The notes under the pieces were generated by a model. That model made no database searches, was not told the DNA's origin, and saw only the letters and a list, made by a program, of their open reading frames with translations. 5,500 nt of DNA from an uncultured Clostridia bacterium (GTDB lineage: Bacteria > Bacillota > Clostridia > Oscillospirales > Ruminococcaceae), in NCBI GenBank assembly GCA_947588775.1, contig CANPZQ010000128.1, forward strand, positions 1-5,500. The letters run 5' to 3'. The position numbers were made by a program, and so were the translations under genes. This document shows, one piece after another, positions 1 through 5,026 of the stretch. Position 1 is the first letter of the stretch. Each line of letters starts with the position of its first letter.

Positions 1-65
1 AGAGCTCGGTTCCCGGGAAGTAGTGCGCGAGGATTTCGCGGTAGCTGCTGCCGGAAGCGGCCATT

Positions 66-102
66 ATCCCCGCAGGGCCCCCACTCTGCGGGGATTTTTT
101 AT
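66..102 (+). terminator. Rho-independent terminator of a gene entering from the left
   Basis: A 10-bp perfect stem (66-75 with 86-95, ATCCCCGCAG / CTGCGGGGAT) encloses a 10-nt loop and runs straight into a T-rich tail on the + strand. On the minus strand there is no T tract after the stem, so it is not a good terminator for the minus-strand gene that ends at 122, although the hairpin could still protect that transcript's 3' end. It implies a + strand gene off the left edge. The only + frame that closes before the hairpin is the third one, with TAG at 21-23, leaving just six sense codons, too few to identify. Confidence 0.8.
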
Positions 103-121
103 CCGCCCCCATCTTCCCCCA

Positions 122-1105
122 TCACTTCACCGGCACATAGTACCCCTTCCCCTTATCCCCTGCCCCGCGCGGGTTCAGCTCCAGAAACAGCTCGCCGTAG
201 ACATATCGGCTGCTGACGGGGAAGCCGAGAACTATGGTTTTTGTTTCGCGGGGCGAGAAGCGGGTTTCAAAATAGAATACCTCGCGGAGGTAGTTGTTGA
301 CGCTGCCGTACTTTTCCTCGGCGCGGGATTCGAGGGCGATGCGCTCGTCGTCGCTGAGGCCGGAGAAGGCCATCTCGCGGGCGGATTCGGGGTCAAAATA
401 CTTGTCGCTCTGGTAGCAGGCTTCCTCGAAGTATTCGTATTGCTCCGTATCGCCGACTTTCAGCTTTACCTTTTCTCCGCCGACGAGGCGAAGAGTGTTG
501 ATGAATTTAACCCCCTCTTCGTCGGAATTGTTTGTAACGTCAATCGTCAGGAACACCCATTTATAGCCGTTTCCGGGGCCGGTGTATGTCCCGTTCTCGT
601 CGATGCATTCGCCGATGGTAAGCGCTCCGTCGTCGGATTCAAAACGCTTCTCGCCGTCGTCGCCGAACTCCCTCACCACCCCAACCGAGCCGGTGAGGTC
701 GCTTTTTGTAATCCCCTCGGGGAGGCGGTCGCCGATTTTTACGTCGCGCAGGGTATAGGTGTAGTCCCCGACGGCGGCGCATTCCTCCGGGCTTATTCTT
801 ACGGGCTTTCCGATGTAGGTTTCAACCGTTACCTCCTCGCCGTCGGCGATTCGCTCGTTATAGGAGCGTTCGACCTCGACGGCGGAGGTTTCGGCGGGCG
901 CGGGAGCGATTTTTTCCCGTGCAAGGCCGTATGCCGCGGCGGAAAGCGCGAGCGCGGCGCAGGCTGCCATTGCGGCGGATTTGATTGCTGCATTATACGT
1001 CATTGAAATTCTCCTTTCACTTCTTTTTGCGGAATAACCGGCGGCTTCGCTGATGAATTCGTCGGATATTTCGCTCATTTTTTCGAGATGCGGGTAGCTT
1101 TTCAT
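122..1105 (-). CDS. Probable membrane-bound anti-sigma factor / extracytoplasmic sensor partner of the adjacent ECF sigma factor
   Basis: This is a 327-residue protein, probably anchored in the membrane, and I infer that it holds or senses for the sigma factor encoded just upstream. Residues 1-37 form a short charged cytoplasmic tail containing ISDEFISEAA followed by basic residues. This resembles the tail of the many clostridial proteins encoded behind ECF sigma genes. One hydrophobic Ala-rich segment (about 39-62) is the likely membrane span. Residues 63-327 lie outside; around 178-193 is a GYKWVFLTIDVTNNS stretch like the beta-sandwich domains of DUF4352-type proteins. The start is ATG at 1105, which overlaps the sigma stop codon as TGATG and has GAGGGAG about 10 nt upstream. 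An in-frame ATG at 1129 inside the sigma gene is less likely. The overlap implies translational coupling. There is no classical zinc-binding anti-sigma motif, so the anti-sigma role rests on gene context and architecture. It could instead be only a co-regulated surface protein. Confidence 0.72.
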   Translation of the reverse strand: MKSYPHLEKMSEISDEFISEAAGYSAKRSERRISMTYNAAIKSAAMAACAALALSAAAYGLAREKIAPAPAETSAVEVERSYNERIADGEEVTVETYIGKPVRISPEECAAVGDYTYTLRDVKIGDRLPEGITKSDLTGSVGVVREFGDDGEKRFESDDGALTIGECIDENGTYTGPGNGYKWVFLTIDVTNNSDEEGVKFINTLRLVGGEKVKLKVGDTEQYEYFEEACYQSDKYFDPESAREMAFSGLSDDERIALESRAEEKYGSVNNYLREVFYFETRFSPRETKTIVLGFPVSSRYVYGELFLELNPRGAGDKGKGYYVPVK

Positions 1106-1656
1106 CACAAAACATCTCCCTCTGTGCAAAATTTCTTAAACCTTTTTCTTGAACGGTGCAAAAGCGACTTAACCTTTGAAAGCGACATTCCGAGGTCGGC
1201 GGCTATCTGCGGCTCGGTATCCAAAAAGAAATACCGCTTAACAAATACAATCCGCGCCCCGGGATTAAGACTTTGCAGAAATGCGTCGATAACGGACGAA
1301 AACTCCGCGTTTTCAAAGGGTTTCGCCGCAAATGCGTCCGCAAGCGTCTGCTCAAGCCCGTCGAGCGAAACCGCGGCTTCCGCTGCCCGCTTTTGCGCCA
1401 TGCGGCGTTTTAAGCGGTCGAAGGACTTGTTTCTTACAATTTTGCAGGCGTATGCGCGAAGGTCGTCGGGGTTCTCGGGAGGAATGTTCGTCCAAAGGGC
1501 GAAAAGAGCGTCGTTAAGGCACTCCGTCGCGTCCTCGGCGGAGCCCAAGATGTTCCGCGAGAGGCTAACGAGCAGCTTCCCGTACTTTTCCTCCGCCGCC
1601 GAAACCGCAAGCTCGTCGCGCGCAAAAAACAGCCTGACAATTTCCTCGTCCTCCAA
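1105..1656 (-). CDS. ECF-family RNA polymerase sigma factor
   Basis: This 183-residue protein has the two-domain build of an extracytoplasmic-function (group 4) sigma-70 factor, which directs RNA polymerase to stress-response promoters. Region 2 spans roughly residues 15-88: EDATECLNDALFALW carries the core-binding helices, and AYACKIVRNKSFDRLKRR is the -10 recognition helix. After a linker, region 4 (about 118-178) holds the -35-binding helix-turn-helix, with RYFFLDTEPQIAADLGMS and KVKSLLHRSRKRFKK. There is no region 1 or 3, as usual for ECF factors, and the length is normal. The start is TTG at 1656-1654, chosen because AAGGGGGG lies 6 nt upstream (1663-1670) and no ATG precedes it in a suitable position. 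It is the first gene of a two-gene operon with the membrane partner, overlapping it by one base. Such pairs are commonly autoregulated, but no convincing ECF-type promoter was found upstream. A TATATA lies near 1682-1687 without a good -35. Family assignment is firm; subgroup and regulon are unknown. Confidence 0.93.
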   Translation of the reverse strand: MEDEEIVRLFFARDELAVSAAEEKYGKLLVSLSRNILGSAEDATECLNDALFALWTNIPPENPDDLRAYACKIVRNKSFDRLKRRMAQKRAAEAAVSLDGLEQTLADAFAAKPFENAEFSSVIDAFLQSLNPGARIVFVKRYFFLDTEPQIAADLGMSLSKVKSLLHRSRKRFKKFCTEGDVL

Positions 1657-1753
1657 AGCAATCCCCCCTTATGGGCCTTCGATATATAAGTAGAGAAATT
1701 GACGGGAAGAGTTGCGGGGGGATTTTGTTTTTCGTGATTTTTTTCGACAATTA

Positions 1754-1782
1754 TTGACATTTGCCGACATATAATGTATAAT
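1754..1782 (+). promoter_or_regulatory. Perfect-consensus sigma-A promoter for the DUF4230 pair
   Basis: TTGACA at 1754-1759 and TATAAT at 1777-1782 are separated by exactly 17 bp, so all twelve core bases match the consensus. Transcription should start near 1789, giving a leader of about 65 nt before the ATG at 1855, which has AAGGAG at 1838-1843. A second TATAAT at 1770-1775 overlaps the spacer but sits too close to the -35 to serve it. GACA occurs at 1746, 1756 and 1766, exactly 10 bp apart and overlapping the -35, which could be a regulator's direct-repeat site. Confidence 0.85.
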
Positions 1783-1854
1783 ACAAATTGCGTTACTTAC
1801 TTTACATGATTCGTAAAATAAACACACTCTATTATAGAAGGAGCGTGATTTTCA

Positions 1855-2544
1855 ATGATAAACAAAATTTCAAACTCAAACATTTCAAAACTTCACGGCA
1901 AACACAACCCGCCCGAGGAAAAACTGCCTGATGAATGCGCATGGGAAATACAAAAGCCCAAACCGAAGCTTCGCGGTATTTTTTCGGCCGTTATTGTCGT
2001 TGCTTTGGTGATTGTTGTTGTGGCCGCTGTTGCTTACTCTTGGAATAAACAACACGAGCCGGAAATCGGAACAGCACAAGTAGTCACTATTTCAACCTTA
2101 AAAGAAATCGTCGAAATAAGCGATTTGTCAACGGTTAATTATGTACATAACGGTATCGCAGAGATTTCGGAAGATGGCGAAACAAAATACTATGTTTCTT
2201 ATGACTCAACTGTAAAATTAGGAATTGATTTCAGCAAAATTACTTTTGATATAGACGATGAAGCCAAAATAATATATGCTAATATACCTTCACCCGAAAT
2301 TCAAAAAATAGATGTAGATATTTCTTCAATTGATTTTATCTTCGCCGACAAAAAAGAAAACAAACTTACAGTTGCTAAGACAGCATACGAAAAATGCGTT
2401 GAAGATGCTAAGGCAGAATGTGAAAATAACAGCAAATTATTTGAGCTGGCTCAAACCTTTGCCGAGGATACTGTAATTGCATTAACTCAGCCGTTAATAA
2501 CAGAATGCTTCGATGGATACCATCTCGAATGCAGAAAGGACTGA
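1855..2544 (+). CDS. Membrane-anchored DUF4230 domain protein
   Basis: This is a 229-residue protein of unknown biochemical role. Residues 1-40 are a polar cytoplasmic tail, 41-62 a strongly hydrophobic Val/Ala/Ile membrane span, and 65-229 should face outward. The outer part matches my recollection of the DUF4230 pattern: a LKEIVEISDLSTVNY stretch at 82-96, YDSTVKLGIDFSKI at 116-129, a strand ending in an IP pair at 144-145, then a charged alpha-helical region (about 170-215). Translation starts at ATG 1855 behind AAGGAG at 1838-1843, with an 11-nt gap that is slightly long. It is the first gene after a consensus promoter and lies 4 bp before a paralogue. Codon use is AT-rich; the sampled line 2221-2280 has about 28% G+C, against about 63% in 661-720 of the neighbouring operon, which hints at a different origin. 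The divergent ECF operon suggests a link to envelope stress, but this is inference. Confidence 0.85.
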   Translation: MINKISNSNISKLHGKHNPPEEKLPDECAWEIQKPKPKLRGIFSAVIVVALVIVVVAAVAYSWNKQHEPEIGTAQVVTISTLKEIVEISDLSTVNYVHNGIAEISEDGETKYYVSYDSTVKLGIDFSKITFDIDDEAKIIYANIPSPEIQKIDVDISSIDFIFADKKENKLTVAKTAYEKCVEDAKAECENNSKLFELAQTFAEDTVIALTQPLITECFDGYHLECRKD

Positions 2545-2548
2545 TAAT

Positions 2549-3166
2549 ATGAAAAGAATTATCTCGTTGCTGTTGGCATTTGTAATGTTAGTTCTTCTTT
2601 CGTCCTGTGCCGAAAAGAAGCCGGCAGAAGAGGAAATTAACATTGTTCCTCAAGTTGAGCGCATGAGGTCAATATGCGAGCTCGGAGTTATTGATTGTTA
2701 CTACCACAATGTTGCAAAGTGCTTTGAGGAGAATGCCGAGGGCGTTCTATGGTGGAAAAAGGACAAGCTGTTTTGGGTTGAATATGACGCCGTTGTGAGC
2801 TATGGGATTGACTTTGCTAAGCTTGACATGACAATTTCAGACGATGTAATAACAATATTCATTCCGCAGGCGAAGCTTCAAAGCTGCACTATAGGCGATT
2901 AAAATAGTTTCAATTACATAGTCGCGGAGGATTCGGCAAAAATTACCGCCGAAGATGAGCGCGATGCCATTTCAAAAGCTCAGGAAGATTTAAAAGAAAA
3001 AGCTGCAAACGATACCGCACTCATCGACCAAGCTCAACAGCGCGCGCAAAACCTTTTGAACGAATATGTTGAAAGCATAAACGAGTTGGGAGGAAAATCC
3101 TATAAAGTTCAATTCAGGGTTGTGCAGGACGATGGAAAAACAGAAAAAGAGGACACAGAAGAATAA
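2549..3166 (+). pseudogene. DUF4230 lipoprotein gene interrupted by an in-frame TAA (2900-2902)
   Basis: The start is ATG at 2549 with AGAAAGGA 8 nt upstream, 4 bp after the preceding stop, so it is in the same operon. Residues 1-20 form a lipoprotein signal peptide (KRIISLLLAFVMLVLL) ending in the lipobox LSSC with Cys20, so the product would be lipid-tethered outside the membrane. Residues 79-92 (YDAVVSYGIDFAKL) and the IP pair at 105-106 align with the upstream paralogue, marking it as DUF4230. Codon 118 is TAA, giving a 117-residue product. The same frame then stays open for 87 more codons to TAA at 3164-3166. That part reads NSFNYIVAEDSAKITAED followed by a charged helical region, and it matches the paralogue's C-terminal half in order and size. 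No in-frame ATG follows the stop, so separate translation of the tail is unlikely. A single substitution in a sense codon explains it. Sequencing error or a still-functional short form cannot be excluded. Confidence 0.8.
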
Positions 3167-3175
3167 TTCAAAACG

Positions 3176-3206
3176 GCCGTCGCATTTCGCGGCGGCTCTT
3201 GTTTTT
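3176..3206 (+). terminator. Rho-independent terminator of the DUF4230 operon
   Basis: An 8-bp stem (GCCGTCGC 3176-3183 with GCGGCGGC 3189-3196, including one G-U pair) closes a 5-nt loop and is followed by TCTTGTTTTT. It lies 10 bp after the distal stop codon at 3164-3166. This position is itself evidence that the true end of the second DUF4230 gene is 3166 and not the TAA at 2900-2902. Confidence 0.85.
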
Positions 3207-3210
3207 GCGC

Positions 3211-3243
3211 AAAAATATCCCCCGCCAATGCGCTCGGCGGGGG
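3211..3243 (-). terminator. Rho-independent terminator of hsp20
   Basis: Read on the minus strand, CCCCCGCC (3243-3236) pairs perfectly with GGCGGGGG (3226-3219) around a 9-nt loop, then ATATTTTTG follows (3218-3210). It begins 18 bp beyond the Hsp20 stop codon. Together with the + strand terminator 5 bp away it insulates two convergent transcription units. Confidence 0.87.
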
Positions 3244-3261
3244 TGGAAAGGATTTTTGAGT

Positions 3262-3693
3262 TTATCTGATTTCAAGGCGTTTCGGGGCGGGCTTTTGCTC
3301 GACAAGCTTCGGCATCGTAAGCTTCAGAACGCCGTCGGTGAACTCGGCGTCAATCTTGTCGACGTCGATTCCCGTCGTGTCAAAGCTGCGCTGGTAGCTG
3401 CCGTAGGAGCGTTCGCAGCGGACGTAGTTGCCCTTCTTGTCCTTCTCCTCATACTCCGAATGCCTCTCGGCGGAGATGGTGAGAATGTTGTCGGTCAAAT
3501 CCAGCTTGATGTCCTCCTTCTTCACGCCCGGAAGGTCTGCCTCAAGGACAAATTCCTTGCCGTTGTCGCGAATGTCGGTGGAAAACGCCGGGGTGCTGCG
3601 GTTGTTGTCGCCGAAGAAGGCGCGCTCGATTTCGTCAAGCTCGCGGAACGGGTCGAATGCGGAAAGATTTCTTCTTACATAAGGTACTAACAT
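3262..3693 (-). CDS. Small heat-shock protein, Hsp20 / alpha-crystallin family
   Basis: This 143-residue ATP-independent holdase chaperone belongs to the family that binds unfolding proteins in the cytoplasm as large oligomers. A short N-terminal arm contains FDPFRELDEIERAFFG (13-28), a typical sHsp lead-in. The alpha-crystallin domain covers about 37-130: FVLEADLPGVKKEDIKL at 48-64, then DNILTISAER at 68-77, and the signature GVLKLTMPK at 121-129. The C-terminal extension ends in RLEIR, whose L-E-I supplies the I/V-x-I/V-type motif that docks neighbouring subunits. Length is normal. The start is ATG at 3693 because AAAGGAGG lies 8 nt upstream (3701-3708). The frame is open further upstream, but that part is unlike the family. 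It is a single-gene unit with its own terminator. A CIRCE operator about 180 bp upstream points to HrcA repression, and a hairpin at the ribosome site may add temperature control. Confidence 0.96.
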   Translation of the reverse strand: MLVPYVRRNLSAFDPFRELDEIERAFFGDNNRSTPAFSTDIRDNGKEFVLEADLPGVKKEDIKLDLTDNILTISAERHSEYEEKDKKGNYVRCERSYGSYQRSFDTTGIDVDKIDAEFTDGVLKLTMPKLVEQKPAPKRLEIR

Positions 3694-3697
3694 TGTT

Positions 3698-3715
3698 ATT
3701 TCCTCCTTTGGAAAT
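3698..3715 (-). promoter_or_regulatory. hsp20 leader: Hairpin holding part of the hsp20 ribosome-binding site (possible RNA thermometer)
   Basis: In the mRNA sense, ATTTCC (3715-3710) can pair perfectly with GGAAAT (3703-3698) around the six-base loop AAAGGA. The Shine-Dalgarno run AAAGGAGG (3708-3701) is therefore partly in the loop and partly in the stem. The stem has four A-U and two G-C pairs, weak enough to melt with warming, like the short hairpins of known small heat-shock gene thermometers. It exists only if transcription starts upstream of 3715. The pairing is seen; the function is inferred. Confidence 0.4.
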
Positions 3716-3744
3716 GCTATATTATATGTTGTTTTTGTTCTTTT

Positions 3745-3773
3745 ATTTGCGGGCGCGGCCGCTGTCCGCAAAT
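3745..3773. repeat. Inverted repeat in the hsp20 leader region
   Basis: ATTTGCGG (3745-3752) and CCGCAAAT (3766-3773) form a perfect 8-bp inverted repeat around a 13-nt centre that includes the self-complementary octamer GCGGCCGC (3755-3762). It lies between the CIRCE operator and the Hsp20 start. In RNA it would be a stable stem-loop, but no T tract follows on the minus strand, so it is not a terminator. It may be leader structure, a protein site, or chance. Confidence 0.4.
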
Positions 3774-3822
3774 TCCTGCCTCCGGGGCCTCGCTCTCGCT
3801 TCTCCCCTTTGACAATTATCAA

Positions 3823-3852
3823 TATATACCCCTTATGTGTTGAAATTGTGAA
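3823..3852 (-). promoter_or_regulatory. Candidate hsp20 promoter
   Basis: On the minus strand, TTCACA (3852-3847) and TATATA (3828-3823) are 18 bp apart. The -35 differs from the sigma-A consensus by one base and the -10 by two. This would give a leader of about 120 nt that includes the two hairpins nearer the gene. An alternative -10, TATAAT at 3726-3721, lies closer to the start but has no recognisable -35. Neither is convincing alone. Confidence 0.25.
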
Positions 3853-3876
3853 GATTCGGTGATGTTTAGCGGAAAA

Positions 3877-3903
3877 TTAGCAGTCAAAGATGTTAAGTGC
3901 TAA
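3877..3903. promoter_or_regulatory. CIRCE operator (HrcA-binding inverted repeat)
   Basis: TTAGCAGTC (3877-3885), nine bases, then AAGTGCTAA (3895-3903) matches the CIRCE consensus TTAGCACTC-N9-GAGTGCTAA with one mismatch in each arm and the exact spacer. HrcA, the heat-shock repressor that monitors free GroEL, binds this element. The nearest downstream gene is hsp20 on the minus strand, which fits. A further perfect arm, GAGTGCTAA, lies at 3918-3926, 23 bp from the second arm in the same orientation. Confidence 0.85.
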
Positions 3904-3917
3904 CATTTAAGCTGTGA

Positions 3918-3926
3918 GAGTGCTAA
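3918..3926. promoter_or_regulatory. Extra CIRCE half-site
   Basis: GAGTGCTAA is identical to the consensus right arm of CIRCE. It is a direct copy of the arm at 3895-3903, offset by 23 bp, and has no matching left arm at nine bases. It overlaps the TAG stop codon (3925-3923) of the upstream XRE-type gene. It may be a degraded second operator or an auxiliary HrcA contact. Confidence 0.5.
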
Positions 3927-4993
3927 CCGACTTCTTTGGTGCGCGAAACCCAGTCTTTCCAGCGCGGGTCGGCGGATATTTCGGCTCTTGCGGAGCTGCT
4001 GTCCGGCATCATCCACATCGGCCAGTCGTCGGAAAGCCGGGAGGTGAACGACGGGTTATCCGCCCAGAGGGATTTCTCCATCGAAACGCCTTCAAAAAGG
4101 CGGGATGTGTATTTCGGCTCGGTTTCGGGGATTTTTGAAAGACGGTCAATCGCCTTTGAATGCTCCAAAGCCATGTCGAGGGAATCAAAAGCCTCGCCGC
4201 GATGCCCTTCCCGCCACTGATGAAGCGAAAGATACATATATAAATCCGAAAGCTTCGCATGATAGGGGCCGAAATTGCCATCGTCGACGAGAGTATCAAA
4301 GAGCGAAATCATTCCCGAAACAACCTTTGCGGCAAGCCCGCCGTCGAAATTCGATTCCTTGCTCATCAAAAGCTGAATTGCAGTATCCGCGAGCAAATCC
4401 GCAAGGCGCAGCACTGCCCTGCCGAGGTATTCGTGCCGCTCCTCGCCGTCCGAGGCGCATTCCGTAAGCATTTCGCGGGAATAACGGAGCGGCGGAGCTT
4501 TTTCTGCGAGCGCGACGCCCTTTTCCGGCTGCCCCATGTTACCGTAAAGCGTTATCAGGCCGTAAGTCGCGTCGGCGATGAGCCGCGGGTTTTTTGTTTC
4601 GCAAAGAAGCGTTTCGTAGAGCTTTATCGCCTCCTGCCAGTATTCGTTGCCGCGGTTGCTGACGGAATGGACGAGGAAGCCGTCGCCGTCATACTCAATC
4701 CGCTCGCCGATTCGCGCCCAGCCGGCGTTTGAAAGCGTTGCGGCGAGCTCGTACATTATCCTCTCGTTTTTGGGAAATTCCACCAGCGCGTTCCGAAGAA
4801 GCGTGAGCCGCTTTTCGATGTTTACGTCGACGCCGTTGTCGAATTTCGCCAAGGAAGTCGCCTCCGAGATTATCGCGTTGATTTTCGCCTCGCGGTCGCC
4901 CTCAAAACCGAAAAGCTCGTCGATTGTCACGCCGAAATAGTTCGCGACGGACGGCAGCAGCTCGAGGTCGGGGTATGTCGCGCCTGCTTCCTT
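3923..4993 (-). pseudogene. 5'-truncated XRE-family transcriptional regulator with a TPR-like C-terminal region
   Basis: Reading the minus strand from 4993, the frame gives KEAGATYPDLELLPSVANYF then GVTIDELFGFEGD. This is the second half of the XRE/Cro helix-turn-helix domain of clostridial regulators, normally preceded by about 35-45 residues ending in VSKW. Here a TGA stop (4996-4994) sits directly before the lysine codon, so the recognition part of the domain is missing. The remaining 356 codons are open to TAG at 3923. They contain a helical, TPR-like region (for example LLRNALVEFPKNERIMYELA and YWQEAIKLYETLLCETKNPR, with ADATYGLITLYGNMGQPEKG following), usual for this large class of about 400 residues. 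A GTG at 4930 could start a 335-residue protein, but it would lack DNA binding and has no evident ribosome site. The break lies 33 bp from a recombinase gene, suggesting disruption by a mobile element. The absence of later frameshifts suggests this is recent. Confidence 0.78.
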
Positions 4994-5026
4994 TCATTAT
5001 GGTAACGATTTTTTGATTTTTGAATC
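4988..5026. other. Putative mobile-element / host-gene junction (att region)
   Basis: The recombinase stop codon (5029-5027) and the point where the XRE-domain coding begins (about 4993-4988) are separated by a short AT-rich stretch with two GATTTTT-like repeats. Family proteins have W-E-x-G where this gene reads K-E-A-G, so homology resumes at the glutamate codon (4990-4988). Large serine recombinases of the TnpX type are known to use GA dinucleotides at their crossover, and a GA lies at that codon (4990-4989 on the minus strand). The exact crossover is inferred; the other end of the element is outside the window. Confidence 0.45.

Noticed and set aside
23..1006. Long + strand open frame opposite the anti-sigma-like gene
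   Set aside because: It is a GC-rich mirror of the minus-strand gene, starts before a clear terminator, and has no ribosome site or recognisable domain.
1106..1129. Eight-residue N-terminal extension of the anti-sigma-like protein from the ATG at 1129
   Set aside because: The ATG at 1105 overlaps the sigma stop as TGATG and has a GAGGGAG site at a usable distance; no comparable site precedes 1129.
1682..1750. Promoter for the ECF sigma operon on the minus strand
   Set aside because: TATATA near 1682-1687 lacks a matching -35, and no GAAC/CGTC-type ECF pair at proper spacing was found, so no feature is claimed.
3199..3690. + strand open frame opposite hsp20
   Set aside because: It begins inside a terminator tail and is antisense to a well-recognised Hsp20 gene.
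3694..3822. 43-residue N-terminal extension of Hsp20
   Set aside because: The extension is unlike sHsp N-termini and would overlap the leader hairpins; AAAGGAGG sits 8 nt before the ATG at 3693.
3809..3838. + strand promoter-like TTGACA at 3809 with a TTATGT at 3833
   Set aside because: The -10 is poor, the spacing is 18 bp, and no + strand gene follows; it would only read antisense into the XRE remnant.
4259..4732. + strand open frames opposite the XRE remnant
   Set aside because: Several overlapping frames are open because of high G+C; none has a ribosome site or family resemblance.
5005..5026. Terminator after the serine recombinase
   Set aside because: The small GATT/AATC pairing is followed by A residues, not T residues, on the minus strand.
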